A stretch of 56,753 bases of DNA from an uncultured Planctomycetia bacterium (lineage in GTDB: Bacteria > Planctomycetota > UBA1135 > GCA-002686595). Positions 33,957-42,675 of this stretch are shown here, in pieces. The notes below the pieces were generated by a model. The model was not told where the DNA came from. It did no database searches and was given only the letters and a program-made list of their open reading frames with translations. Position numbers and translations under genes: made by a program. Each line of letters begins with the position of its first letter. Positions within the stretch are counted from its first letter, which is position 1. The stretch spans positions 1 to 56,753 of the forward strand of contig CALKYE010000063.1 of assembly GCA_938003765.1 (NCBI GenBank), read 5' to 3'.

Positions 33957-34922
33957 TCACTCGGCGTAGCGGCCGAGGAAGTTGAAGCGCACGAAGTCGC
34001 TCCACATGCGCGGCGGGTCCGGGTCGGGCTTGCGCTGCAGCACGCGTCGCACGCGCCAGAGTCCGAAGCACACGGCGAAGGCGAGATCCGCCGCGAACGC
34101 GTACAGCGCGCCGTGGTTCTTCACGAAGTAGCGGCGGCGCGACTCGAACCAGTAGCGCGGTCGGCGACGCGGCGGCTCCTTGAGGTTGGTGAGCCCCGAA
34201 CTGCGGCCCACCAGGTGCGCGACACGACTGCTCGGGACGTACCAGCACGGCCAGCCGGCGCGGCGCGCGCGCAGACAGAAGTCGACCTCCTCGAAGTAGA
34301 GGAAGTAGTCCGCGTCCATGTATCCGATCGCCTCGAACACCTCGCGCCGCACGATCATGCTCGCGCCGGCCACCCAGTCGATCTCGTGCTCGTGCGAGAC
34401 CAGCGGCGGCGCAACCATGTGCGCGGCGAGCAGTCGCGAGACGAAACCCAGTCGCAGCCCGCCTTCGACCTCGCCGAGGATCGATGGAAAGCGGTAGCGC
34501 GAGTGGTGCTGCTCGCCGTCGGGGTACTCGAGCTGGCTCCCCGCGATGCCGACACGCGGGTGCGCATCCATGAACTCGACCAGCTTCGCGAGCGCGCCTG
34601 CGCGCGCGATCGTGTCGGGGTTGAGCAGCAGCACGTAGCGCGGCCGTTCTGCGGCAGGTCCCTCGAGCGCCGGCCGGATCGCCTCGTTGTTGCCGTAGGC
34701 GAAGCCGCCATTGCGCTCGAGCCCGCGCACCTGCGCCCAGCGCGACCAGCCGTGCTCGCGCACCGCGGCGCTCAACACTTCAACCGATCCATCGCCGGAG
34801 GCGTTGTCCACCACGACGACGCGCGTGTCCGGAACGTCGTCGATCTGCGGCGCGAGCGAGGCCAGGCAGTCGATGGAGAGCTGGGCGCTCTTGTAGTTGA
34901 CGATGGCGACGAGCAGGTTCAT
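33957..34922 (-). CDS. GT2 family glycosyltransferase, rhamnosyltransferase-like, 321 aa
   Basis: Cytoplasmic inverting glycosyltransferase with the GT-A fold. Opens MNLLVAIVNYKSAQLSIDCL, has RVVVVDNASGDGSVEVL, metal/donor segment YVLLLNPDTIARAG and acceptor-side DWVAGASMIVRREVFEAIGY, DADYFLYFEEVDFCLRARRA, as in WbbL-type rhamnosyltransferases. A C-terminal hydrophobic stretch (LYAFAADLAFAVCFGLWRV) suggests membrane contact. The ATG at 34922 starts at the first strand; the longer open frame upstream is not protein-like. It is alone on this strand, divergent from the MBL-fold gene by 351 bases. Confidence 0.88.
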   Translation of the reverse strand: MNLLVAIVNYKSAQLSIDCLASLAPQIDDVPDTRVVVVDNASGDGSVEVLSAAVREHGWSRWAQVRGLERNGGFAYGNNEAIRPALEGPAAERPRYVLLLNPDTIARAGALAKLVEFMDAHPRVGIAGSQLEYPDGEQHHSRYRFPSILGEVEGGLRLGFVSRLLAAHMVAPPLVSHEHEIDWVAGASMIVRREVFEAIGYMDADYFLYFEEVDFCLRARRAGWPCWYVPSSRVAHLVGRSSGLTNLKEPPRRRPRYWFESRRRYFVKNHGALYAFAADLAFAVCFGLWRVRRVLQRKPDPDPPRMWSDFVRFNFLGRYAE

Positions 34923-35273
34923 GCAGGACCGAGCGTCAGGCTGCGCAGAGTAGTGCGGCTGTTCGGAAAACCGTTGCTGGGTCCTGACGGAATCGGCGAG
35001 TCCCTGCGCGCACTCCGACGCGAGCGAGGAGCGCGCTCGAGCTGGCGCTCGTCGACGATCCGGCCTGCGCAGCGCTCGGGCGCGAAACACTGCCGCGCGC
35101 CGCCGCGGATCTCAACGATCTCACGTCCGTCGCGTCCGCACGTCGCGCGCGGTCGATCGAAGCCGGCGCGCGGCTACGATGCCCGCTCCAGGGAACACCA
35201 CATCGGCGCCGCACTCGCGCGGCTTGTGTCCCACGCGGCCCCGGGCCGATCCCCTTCCCACAGACGCTTCACC
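34923..35273. other. Divergent gap, GT2 / MBL-fold gene
   Basis: 351 bases without a supported gene. TACGAT (35175-35180) is a -10 candidate for the plus-strand operon and TACTCT (34953-34948) one for the minus-strand GT2. In-frame GTG at 35226 is an alternative start of the MBL-fold gene. Nothing else seen. Confidence 0.35.
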
Positions 35274-36644
35274 GTGCGGATCGAGTTCGTCAACCATTCC
35301 TCGTTCGTGATCGACAGCGGCGGCGTGCGCCTGATCAGCGACCCCTGGCTCGGCGGAACGGCCTTCGACGACTCGTGGGGACTGCTCGCGCCCACCGCGA
35401 TGCGCTACGAGGACTTCGCGGACATCACGCACATCTGGTTCTCGCACGAGCACCCCGACCACTTCCATCCGCCCTCGCTCAAGCGCATCCCGGCGCAACT
35501 GCGTTCCAAGATCGAAGTGCTCTACCAGGCCTCGATCGATCGCAAGGTGCTCGACTACTGCGCCGAACTCGGCTTCCGCTCGACCCGCGAGCTGCCGCAC
35601 GGCGAGTGGCTCCGCCTCGCGCCGGACTTCGAGATCCAGTGCGCGCCCCAGGCCGGCTTCGCCGACTCCTGGCTGGCGGTGCGCACGCCGCAGGGAGTCG
35701 CGCTCAACGTCAATGACTGCCCGCTGTTCGAACGCGACCTCGTGCGCAAGGTGCGCGAGCAGGTCGGCCCGATCGACGTGCTCGCGACGCAGTTCTCGAT
35801 CTCGGCCTGGGACGGCAACGTCGACGCGCTCGAACGGCGCCGCGCGGGCGCGCGCACGATGCTCGAGCGCGCCGTGATGCACGCGCAGGAGTTCGGCCCG
35901 CGCTACGTGCTGCCGATCGCGAGCTTCATCTGGTTCTGCCACGCCGAGAACGCCTGGATGAACGACGGCTTCCTCCCGCTGGCGGTGGTCGAGCAGGAGC
36001 TGCGCACGCGCACGAGCGCGACTCCGATCCTGATGTACCCCGGCGACGCATGGCGCGTCGGCGAGGCGTGGAGCAACGCCTCGGCGCTCGCGCGGTACGG
36101 CGCCGACGCCGCATCGATCCCCGGACGCGCGTTGGCGCAGCCCAAGCTGGTCGAGCCTGCGGAGCTCATGCGCCAGAGTCGCGAGTACTGCCGCCTGCTC
36201 GGCGAAGGCTCCGATCCGCTGCGCCTCAAGCTGCGCTGGGCCGCTGCGAGCGCGCGGCGACGACGGCGCGGGAAGTTGGACTCGCTGGTGACGGTCGGCC
36301 GCCGCGTGATCGCGCCCGAGCGCGCGCTCGTGTACGTCGAGGACCACGCCCAGGCCTACAGCTTCTCACCCGCGAGCGGCCTGCGCCCCGTGCGCCTCGC
36401 GCGCGAAGCGTGTGACATCGCGCTCTCGTCGGCCGCGCTCAGCTACGCGCTGCGCTTCCTGTGGGGCGGCGAGACGTTGCTGTTCAACGGCCGCTTCGTG
36501 GAGCTCGGTCCCGATCGACGCGAGCGCCTGTTCGACTACTTCCACATGGCCGGGCACCGCAACGTGGGTCGCACCGCGAACTGGAAGAGCCTGCCGGCCG
36601 ACCTGGCGCGCCGCGCGCGCAACGCCTTGGGCGGCGCGCCTTGA
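35274..36644 (+). CDS. Metallo-beta-lactamase-fold hydrolase in the polysaccharide locus, 456 aa
   Basis: The N-terminal ~280 residues form an MBL fold with the metal signature SHEHPDHF (H-x-H-x-D-H) after the opening VRIEFVNHSSFVIDSGGVRL and ISDPWLGGTAFDDSWGLL, like UlaG-type hydrolases and the MBL part of CMP-Neu5Ac hydroxylase-related proteins. The C-terminal ~170 residues are of unknown type. No signal peptide, so cytoplasmic. GTG 35274 fits the family start; GTG 35226 is possible. The stop shares bases with a TTG that could start the flippase, whose better GTG is 45 bases on, so they form one operon. It is probably a sugar-modifying or lipid-intermediate-processing enzyme; the reaction is not known. 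Confidence 0.8.
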   Translation: MRIEFVNHSSFVIDSGGVRLISDPWLGGTAFDDSWGLLAPTAMRYEDFADITHIWFSHEHPDHFHPPSLKRIPAQLRSKIEVLYQASIDRKVLDYCAELGFRSTRELPHGEWLRLAPDFEIQCAPQAGFADSWLAVRTPQGVALNVNDCPLFERDLVRKVREQVGPIDVLATQFSISAWDGNVDALERRRAGARTMLERAVMHAQEFGPRYVLPIASFIWFCHAENAWMNDGFLPLAVVEQELRTRTSATPILMYPGDAWRVGEAWSNASALARYGADAASIPGRALAQPKLVEPAELMRQSREYCRLLGEGSDPLRLKLRWAAASARRRRRGKLDSLVTVGRRVIAPERALVYVEDHAQAYSFSPASGLRPVRLAREACDIALSSAALSYALRFLWGGETLLFNGRFVELGPDRRERLFDYFHMAGHRNVGRTANWKSLPADLARRARNALGGAP

Positions 36645-36688
36645 TTCGCGAGAGCTCGCCGTCCCTACGGCAGCCCTTGGAGCAACCT

Positions 36689-38131
36689 GTGGACGCCGCC
36701 GCGCACAGCTCGAACGACTTGGAGCGCAAAGCCGCGCGAGGCGCCGCGTGGTCGATGGTCGGCTTCGGCGGCAGCCAGATGCTGCGCTTCGTCGGCAATT
36801 GGGCGCTCGCCGCGCTGCTGCTCGAAGAGCACTTCGGCCTGATGGCGCTGGTCAACGCGCTGCTCATCGGACTGCAACTGTTCAGCGACGTCGGCGTCGG
36901 TCCGGCGATCGTGCAGAACGAGCGCGGCGACGAGCGGCGCTTCCTCGACACCGCCTGGACGGTGCAGGTGCTCCGCGGCGCAGCGCTGGCCGGCATCGCG
37001 GCGGCGCTCGCCGTCCCGTTCGCGCGGGTCTACGACGACGCGAGGCTCGCGCAGATCGTTCCGCTCGCCGGCGCGAGCGCGCTGATCGCCGGCTTCAACT
37101 CCACCAAGCTGTTCAGCGCCAGCCGCAGCCTGCACCTCGAACGCCTCGTCGTGGTCGAGATCGGTTCGCAGCTCGCGTCGCTCGTGACCATGGTGAGCTG
37201 GGCGCTGGTCGACAAGAGCGTGTGGGCGCTGGTCGCGGGCGGACTGGTCGGCGCGTTCGTGCGCATGCTGCTGAGCCACCTCGCGCTGCCGGGCGCGACC
37301 AATCGCTTCGCCTGGGACTCGGAAGCCGCGCGCGCGATGGTGCGCTTCGGACGCTGGATCTTCCTCAGCACCGTGCTCACGTTCTGCGTGCAGCAATCCG
37401 ACCGGCTGATCTTCGGCCAGATGATCCCGCTGGACCTGCTCGGCGTGTACAGCATGGGCGTGATGCTCGCGACGATGCCGACGACCGCGCTCGGCAGCCT
37501 GGCGAGCGGCGTGTTGTTCCCCTACCTGAGCCGCCTCGAACGCGAAGGCCGCGATCTGCGCGAGGTGTTCGACCGCCGCCGCGAGCCTCTGCTGGCGCTG
37601 GTCGGATGGGCGTTGTGCGGACTCGTCGCGGGCGGCCCGGTCATCGTGCGGCTGTTCTACGACGAGCGCTGGAGCGCCGCCGGCTGGATCGTGCAACTGC
37701 TCGCCCTCGCGGGTTGGTTCGCGGCGCTCGAGATCACCAACGGCTCGCTGCTGCTCGCGCGCGGCGACTCGCGTCTGGTCGCGGCGAGCGGCGCGGGCAA
37801 GCTGCTGGGCATGCTCGCGCTGATTCCGATCGGCTATCGCCTGGCCGGCTTCGAGGGCGCCGTCGCGGGATACGCCGCGGCCGAGCTCGTGCGCTACGCC
37901 GTGTCGTTCGCGGCCGTGCGCAGCCGCGGCGTGAACGCTGGAGGGCTCGACTCGCGCTTGTTCCTGAACGGACTCGCGGCCGTCGTCGCAGGCCTGATCG
38001 CGGCGCGTTTGTGTTCGACGCAGCCCGCGTGGGTCGCCGCCGCCGCCGTGTTCCTCGCCGTGAGCGCCGCGTGGGCGCCGCGCGCTCTCGGACTGCGCTC
38101 GCAGTTGCGCGCCTCGCTGGGGAAGGCCTGA
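36689..38131 (+). CDS. Wzx-like polysaccharide flippase (MOP superfamily), 480 aa
   Basis: Multi-spanning membrane protein predicted to flip undecaprenyl-linked repeat units to the periplasm. Opens ERKAARGAAWSMVGFGGSQM, then 12-14 hydrophobic helices, with family features LLEEHFGLMALVNALLIGLQ, FSDVGVGPAIVQNE and QQSDRLIFGQMIPLDLLGVY. GTG 36689 is preferred because GGAG lies 6 bases upstream; TTG 36641, overlapping the previous stop, is the alternative. Its TGA overlaps the next ATG (TGATGA), so it is coupled to the GT2 gene. Together with the Wzz-like, Wza-like and polymerase-like proteins it defines a Wzx/Wzy-dependent pathway. Confidence 0.88.
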   Translation: MDAAAHSSNDLERKAARGAAWSMVGFGGSQMLRFVGNWALAALLLEEHFGLMALVNALLIGLQLFSDVGVGPAIVQNERGDERRFLDTAWTVQVLRGAALAGIAAALAVPFARVYDDARLAQIVPLAGASALIAGFNSTKLFSASRSLHLERLVVVEIGSQLASLVTMVSWALVDKSVWALVAGGLVGAFVRMLLSHLALPGATNRFAWDSEAARAMVRFGRWIFLSTVLTFCVQQSDRLIFGQMIPLDLLGVYSMGVMLATMPTTALGSLASGVLFPYLSRLEREGRDLREVFDRRREPLLALVGWALCGLVAGGPVIVRLFYDERWSAAGWIVQLLALAGWFAALEITNGSLLLARGDSRLVAASGAGKLLGMLALIPIGYRLAGFEGAVAGYAAAELVRYAVSFAAVRSRGVNAGGLDSRLFLNGLAAVVAGLIAARLCSTQPAWVAAAAVFLAVSAAWAPRALGLRSQLRASLGKA

Positions 38132-39066
38132 TGAGCTCGCCCAAGCACGACACGGCCGGATTGTCGATCGTGATCCTCTCGTGGAACACGCTCGAGCTCA
38201 CGCGCGCCTGCCTGCGCTCGCTCGAGCGCGACACCACGCGTTTCGCGCGCGAGGTGATCGTGGTCGACAACGGCAGTCACGACGGCTCGCCGCAGATGAT
38301 CGAGCGCGAGTTCCCTCGCGTGCGGCTGATCGCCAACCCCGACAACCGCTTGTACTCGGAGGGCAACAACCAGGGCGCGCGCGCCGGCGTGCTGTCGCAC
38401 GTGTGCCTGCTCAACTCGGACACCGAGGTGAAGCCGGGCGCGCTCGACACGCTGGTGGCGTTCCTGCTCGACAACCCGGACTACGGCGCGGTCGCGCCCC
38501 GCCTCTTGAACACCGACGGCACGATCCAACCGGCGTGCAAGCGCTTCCCGGGCCTGCTCGAGCCGCTGCTCGAGTACACGCAGCTCGAAAAGCACTGGCC
38601 GTTCACGCGCTGGCCGGCGCGCCTGAACATGCACGACTTCGACCACCGCACGAGCCGCGACGTGCCGCAGCCGCCGGGCGCCTGCATGGTGATGGAGCGC
38701 GCGGAGTACCTCGCGCTGGGCGGCCTGGATCCCGAGCTGAGCCTGTTCTTCAACGACGTGCGCATCTGCCAGCAGTTGTGGGCCGCGGGCCGGCGCATCC
38801 GCTTCCTGATCGACGCCGAGGTGTTCCACCACGGCGGCGCGTCGACGTCCAAGAACTACGCGGGCCACACGCTGCACTACCGCAACCGCCGCACGTACTA
38901 CCGCAAGCAGTACGGCGCGTTCGGCGAGTGGTGGATGCGCTGCATGCTGCTCGTGGGCTGCGCGCGCATCTGGCTGGGGATCTGGCTGGGGCCGAAGAAC
39001 GCCGAGCAACGCCGCGTCGCGCTGAACGAGCTCGGCCAGCACTGGCGTCGCTGTCGCGCCGACTGA
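38131..39066 (+). CDS. GT2 family glycosyltransferase, 311 aa
   Basis: GT-A enzyme: LSIVILSWNTLELTRACLRS, VIVVDNGSHDGSPQM, VCLLNSDTEVKPGALD, then PPGACMVMERAEYLALGGLD and LFFNDVRICQQLWAAGRR. Similar in plan to the GT2 at 33957. The C-terminal region is basic and aromatic with a short amphipathic helix (MRCMLLVGCARIWLGIWLG). The ATG overlaps the flippase stop by one base, with GGGGAAGG upstream giving a usable Shine-Dalgarno sequence. Last gene of the MBL-flippase-GT2 operon; it converges with the polymerase gene 33 bases away. Confidence 0.88.
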   Translation: MSSPKHDTAGLSIVILSWNTLELTRACLRSLERDTTRFAREVIVVDNGSHDGSPQMIEREFPRVRLIANPDNRLYSEGNNQGARAGVLSHVCLLNSDTEVKPGALDTLVAFLLDNPDYGAVAPRLLNTDGTIQPACKRFPGLLEPLLEYTQLEKHWPFTRWPARLNMHDFDHRTSRDVPQPPGACMVMERAEYLALGGLDPELSLFFNDVRICQQLWAAGRRIRFLIDAEVFHHGGASTSKNYAGHTLHYRNRRTYYRKQYGAFGEWWMRCMLLVGCARIWLGIWLGPKNAEQRRVALNELGQHWRRCRAD

Positions 39067-39098
39067 CGCGCGTTGATGGAGGTGCGCGCCTGGCGCGC

Positions 39099-40448
39099 TC
39101 AGCGCGAGGCGACCAGCGGAGCAGGACGCGGCGCCGGCGCCGATCCCGGCGCACGGACGCGCATCGCGCCCAGACCGCCCGCGATCAGCAAGTACAGCGG
39201 ATTGGGCATGTCGTTGACGAGGTTGTCGATCATGTAGCTCGCCAGAACGACGGCCAGCGCGATCACCGGCGCGAGCTTGGGATGACGCCACAGCGAGCGC
39301 GGGCACGAGCGCGCGAACGAAATCACCGGCAGCACGAGCATCCCGATGACCGCCGCCAGTCCGAGCGCGCCCTGTCGTCCGTAGACGAGGATCCACAGCG
39401 AGTCGGTGATCACGCGCTGCTCGTTCTCCTCGCCGATGTACACCGCGCTGCGCCCCCAGCCGCCCCAGCCCAGGAGCCACTGCTCTCGCGCGCGGTCGGC
39501 GAGCAAGCGCTCGCACTCGAGTCGGAAGCCGAGCGACGCCGCGCGATCAGGCAAGACGAGACCGACCCACTCGACGAGCTCCTCGCCGTGCCACAGCCCG
39601 AACGCCCGGATCGGCACGTAGACGATCGGCAGCCAGGCCAGCGCGAGCAGCACCTTCGAGGTCGAGAAGCGCCGCGTCGCCCAGACGGCGGCCAGTCCCA
39701 TGAACATGAGCAGCGTGGCGCCGCTGGACTTGCACAGCACGGCGGTGACGAGCAGCGCGGGCGCCGCGAAGCGCGCGGGCAGCCGCAGCAGGTAGCGACG
39801 TCCGGCCCAGCGCCACCAGGTGACGGCGACGACGCTCGCAGCGCTCATCCACAGGCCGACGGCGAGTCCGTGCTGCATGAACACCATCGGTCGCCAACCG
39901 CCGCCGCGCATGGCCTGGTCGAAGGCGTGCTGCGAGTAGCCGTAGACCAGCGCATGGAGCTGCGGGCTCATGCGGATCTCGAACAGGCACAGCGGCACGT
40001 ACAGGAGCCCGCCGATCGCCACGCCCATCGCGAGTTCGGTCAGGCCCTGTCCGTCGGAGAAGTACGCGCGGCCGACGAGGTACGGCAGGCCCCAGGTGAC
40101 GACGTGCGCCAGCGAGGACGAGAAGCCGTCGTAGGGGCCGAGACCGTTGGCGAGCGACGACGCGAACGGACTGACGCAGAACACCAGCGCCGCGAGATCG
40201 AACCAGCGCCAGCGCAGCGCGCGGACGCGAGCGCTGTCGAAGAGCAGCGCGGCTGCGGCGACGCCGAAGTTCGTCGCGCTCCACTTGCCGTAGTCGGGCA
40301 GACCCGGCAGGTCGTAGGTCACCACCGGAAGGAACAGCCAGCCGAGCAGGTAGGCGGCGATCACGGCGCGCCGCGGCGGCAGGACCGTGAAGCTGATGAT
40401 GACCAGCGGGATCCAACCGAACAGCGTGATCGGAACCAGCGCGTTCAC
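39099..40448 (-). CDS. O-antigen ligase/polymerase-like membrane protein (Wzy/WaaL type), 449 aa
   Basis: About ten to twelve membrane helices with one large soluble loop between residues ~330 and 375 (EWVGLVLPDRAASLGFRLEC, then LLGWGGWGRSAVYIGEE), the usual site of the conserved Wzy_C/WaaL region. This family polymerises repeat units or ligates glycan to lipid A; sequence alone does not separate the two. It opens VNALVPITLFGWIPLVIISF from GTG 40448, whose bases overlap the preceding GT4 stop (GTGA). Last gene of the operon that starts with the polyketide synthase. It is the only polymerase candidate in the window. Confidence 0.82.
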   Translation of the reverse strand: MNALVPITLFGWIPLVIISFTVLPPRRAVIAAYLLGWLFLPVVTYDLPGLPDYGKWSATNFGVAAAALLFDSARVRALRWRWFDLAALVFCVSPFASSLANGLGPYDGFSSSLAHVVTWGLPYLVGRAYFSDGQGLTELAMGVAIGGLLYVPLCLFEIRMSPQLHALVYGYSQHAFDQAMRGGGWRPMVFMQHGLAVGLWMSAASVVAVTWWRWAGRRYLLRLPARFAAPALLVTAVLCKSSGATLLMFMGLAAVWATRRFSTSKVLLALAWLPIVYVPIRAFGLWHGEELVEWVGLVLPDRAASLGFRLECERLLADRAREQWLLGWGGWGRSAVYIGEENEQRVITDSLWILVYGRQGALGLAAVIGMLVLPVISFARSCPRSLWRHPKLAPVIALAVVLASYMIDNLVNDMPNPLYLLIAGGLGAMRVRAPGSAPAPRPAPLVASR

Positions 40449-41671
40449 GCCGCGCCTCCGGCCTGCACCGCGTCGAACAGCTCCGCCAGCCGCTGCGCCT
40501 GCTCGCGCGCGACGTGGCGCTCGCGCACGAGCTCGCGACCGCGCGAGGCGAGCCGCTCGAGCTCGCTGACGTCGGCGTCCAACACCTCGCACAGCGCGGC
40601 GCCCAACGCCTCGGGCGCGCCCGCGGGAACGAGCCAGCCCGTCTCGCGCGAGATCACGAGTTCCGACACCGCGCCCACCGCCGAGGCGACCACGGGTCGG
40701 CCCAGCGCGAACGCTTCCATGATCACGACCGGCAGTCCCTCGGCGAGGCTCGGCAGAACGAGCGCCCGCGAGGCGAGGATCTCGCGCTGCACCATGGCGG
40801 TGTCGCCCCAGCCCAGCCACTTCACGCACTCTGCGACGCCCAGCCGTCGCGCGAGCGCTTCGAGCGGCGCGCGCTGCTCGCCGTCGCCGACCACGGCTAG
40901 TTCGAAGGACCTGCCGCGCGCCTTCGCGACCGTGAGCGCCTGCATCAGCACCGCCAGCCCCTTCTCCGCGCTGAGCCGTGCGACGCACACCACGCGCCGG
41001 GCCTGCGGCGGCGCCGAAACCGCTCGCTCGAGAAACTCGCCGTCCAGTCCGCAGCGCACGACGTGCAGCTTGCCCCACACCGAGCGCGGCGACCAGCGCA
41101 TCAGTTGCGCGCGGCCGAAATCGCTCACCGCCGCCACGAAGCGCGCGGCGAGCACCTTCTCGCGCAGAGAGATCGTCGAAGGCGAGTCGAAGGCCGACGT
41201 GCCGTGCACGGTGAAGCTGAAGCCGGGGCCGCCCACGGCGTTCACGAGCAGCGCCACCGCAGCGGAGTTCGACCCGAAGTGGGCGTGGACGTGCGTCAGG
41301 CCCAGTCGACGCACCTCGCGTGCGAGCACGCAAGCGACGATGAGCCAACCAAAGGGCCGCAGCCCGATGCTCTCCGAGCGGCGCCACAGCCCCCAGGTCT
41401 GCCGCAACGACCGGCCGAACTGGCGCGGCCGCGTGAACAGCGCGCCCGACAGCGCGAGCGCGACGACGTGCCAACCCGTGTCGCGCAGCACACGGGTGCG
41501 CCGACGTTCTTCCTCGTCCAGTCGTTCGACCAGCGGCTCCATCACCTCACGGATCGCGAAGCGCTCGACCTGCCAGCCCAGGTCCTCGAGCGCGTGGATC
41601 TCGCGGCGCACGAAGCTGTGGCTCGTCTTGGGGTACTGGTTGACCAGGTACGCCACACGACGCGCGCTCAT
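40445..41671 (-). CDS. GT-B fold glycosyltransferase, family 4 type, 408 aa
   Basis: Retaining glycosyltransferase with MSARRVAYLVNQYPKTSHSF at the start, HVHAHFGSNSAAVALLVNAV in the N-terminal domain and E-x7-E signature SLAEGLPVVIMEAFALGRPV in the donor domain. It is homologous to the enzyme at 12218-13459. The ATG overlaps the deacetylase stop by 4 bases (ATGA) and its stop overlaps the polymerase GTG, so it is translationally coupled on both sides. Acts in the cytoplasm on the lipid-linked repeat unit. Confidence 0.88.
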   Translation of the reverse strand: MSARRVAYLVNQYPKTSHSFVRREIHALEDLGWQVERFAIREVMEPLVERLDEEERRRTRVLRDTGWHVVALALSGALFTRPRQFGRSLRQTWGLWRRSESIGLRPFGWLIVACVLAREVRRLGLTHVHAHFGSNSAAVALLVNAVGGPGFSFTVHGTSAFDSPSTISLREKVLAARFVAAVSDFGRAQLMRWSPRSVWGKLHVVRCGLDGEFLERAVSAPPQARRVVCVARLSAEKGLAVLMQALTVAKARGRSFELAVVGDGEQRAPLEALARRLGVAECVKWLGWGDTAMVQREILASRALVLPSLAEGLPVVIMEAFALGRPVVASAVGAVSELVISRETGWLVPAGAPEALGAALCEVLDADVSELERLASRGRELVRERHVAREQAQRLAELFDAVQAGGAA

Positions 41672-42675
41672 CGCAGCACCTCGTGGAAGCCCGCGAGCTC
41701 CGCGCGCAGCGCCAGCGGGTCGAACGCGCCGTCGCGCGAGCTGATCCGAGCCGCGGTGATGTCGATGCGCCCGATCCGCAGCGCCTCCGCGCTCGCGCCA
41801 CGCGCCGGCGGAGCGGTCGTGCAAGCCCAGCGATAGCCCGCGCGGCGCGCCGCGGCGACCACGCGCTCGTCGTGCGCGCCGTCGGGATACGCCAGGCTCT
41901 CGATCGAACGCCCGCACCACGTGGCCAGCTCGGCGCGCGCGTCTTCGAGCTCGCGCGCGAGTTGCTCGTCGTCGCACTGCGGCAGCAGCGCGTGGCTGAG
42001 CGAGTGCCCGCCGATCTCGTGGCCGCGCGCGGACAGCTCGCGCACCTGCTCCGGCGTCATGGCGGCGAAGCCCTCGCCTGCGCGCGCGCCCGTGCGCGAC
42101 TCCCAGCCGGCGATGGCTTGATCACGCGCGCCGCCGTCGAGTCGCTTCAGCGCTTCGACGCACGCCGCGACAGCGTCGCCCGACGAGCGCGGGCTCGAGC
42201 CGCAGAGCTGCTGCGCCGCCGAGGCGAGCTGCGCGTCGCCCAACGCTGCGAGCGCGACTGCGGCGCGGTCGTACCACAGCGCCGCGCGGCCGGCGACGAA
42301 GTTCGCAGCGACGAAGAACGTCCCGCGCGCGCCGTGGCGCTCGAGGATCGGCGCCGCGAGCGCGTAGTTGTCGTCGTAGCCGTCGTCGAAGGTCAGCGCG
42401 ACGACCGGGCGGTCGGCGGGCGCGGCGCCGTCGAAGGCCGCGCTCAGCGTGCGCAGCTCGAAGCGCTCGGCGAGCCACGCGACCTGCGCATCGAACAGCT
42501 CGGTCGGGAGCGCCAGCGACGCGAACGGGTACGCAGCGCAACGCTCGCGCGGCAGGACGCGGTGGTGCATCAGCACGAGCGGTCCCGCGCCGCGCGTCGC
42601 TTCGAGCGCGCGCAGAACACCCGCGGCCTGAGCCACTCCGTCCAACGCGCCGCGCACGCGACGCTTCCAGCTCAC
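41668..42675 (-). CDS. Polysaccharide deacetylase (NodB/CE4 type), 335 aa
   Basis: Metal-dependent deacetylase of N-acetylated sugars. NodB motifs: VVALTFDDGYDDNYALA (catalytic Asp and metal Asp), RGTFFVAANF, EIGGHSLSHALL (metal His residues) and SLAYPDGAHDERVV. Opening PLVLMHHRVLP is typical of PF01522 proteins in polysaccharide loci. No signal peptide, so it may act on a lipid-linked intermediate in the cytoplasm, or be membrane-associated through its basic N-terminus. GTG 42675 overlaps the GT2 stop by 4 bases. Free amines on the glycan would be available for acylation or peptide attachment. Confidence 0.88.
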   Translation of the reverse strand: MSWKRRVRGALDGVAQAAGVLRALEATRGAGPLVLMHHRVLPRERCAAYPFASLALPTELFDAQVAWLAERFELRTLSAAFDGAAPADRPVVALTFDDGYDDNYALAAPILERHGARGTFFVAANFVAGRAALWYDRAAVALAALGDAQLASAAQQLCGSSPRSSGDAVAACVEALKRLDGGARDQAIAGWESRTGARAGEGFAAMTPEQVRELSARGHEIGGHSLSHALLPQCDDEQLARELEDARAELATWCGRSIESLAYPDGAHDERVVAAARRAGYRWACTTAPPARGASAEALRIGRIDITAARISSRDGAFDPLALRAELAGFHEVLR

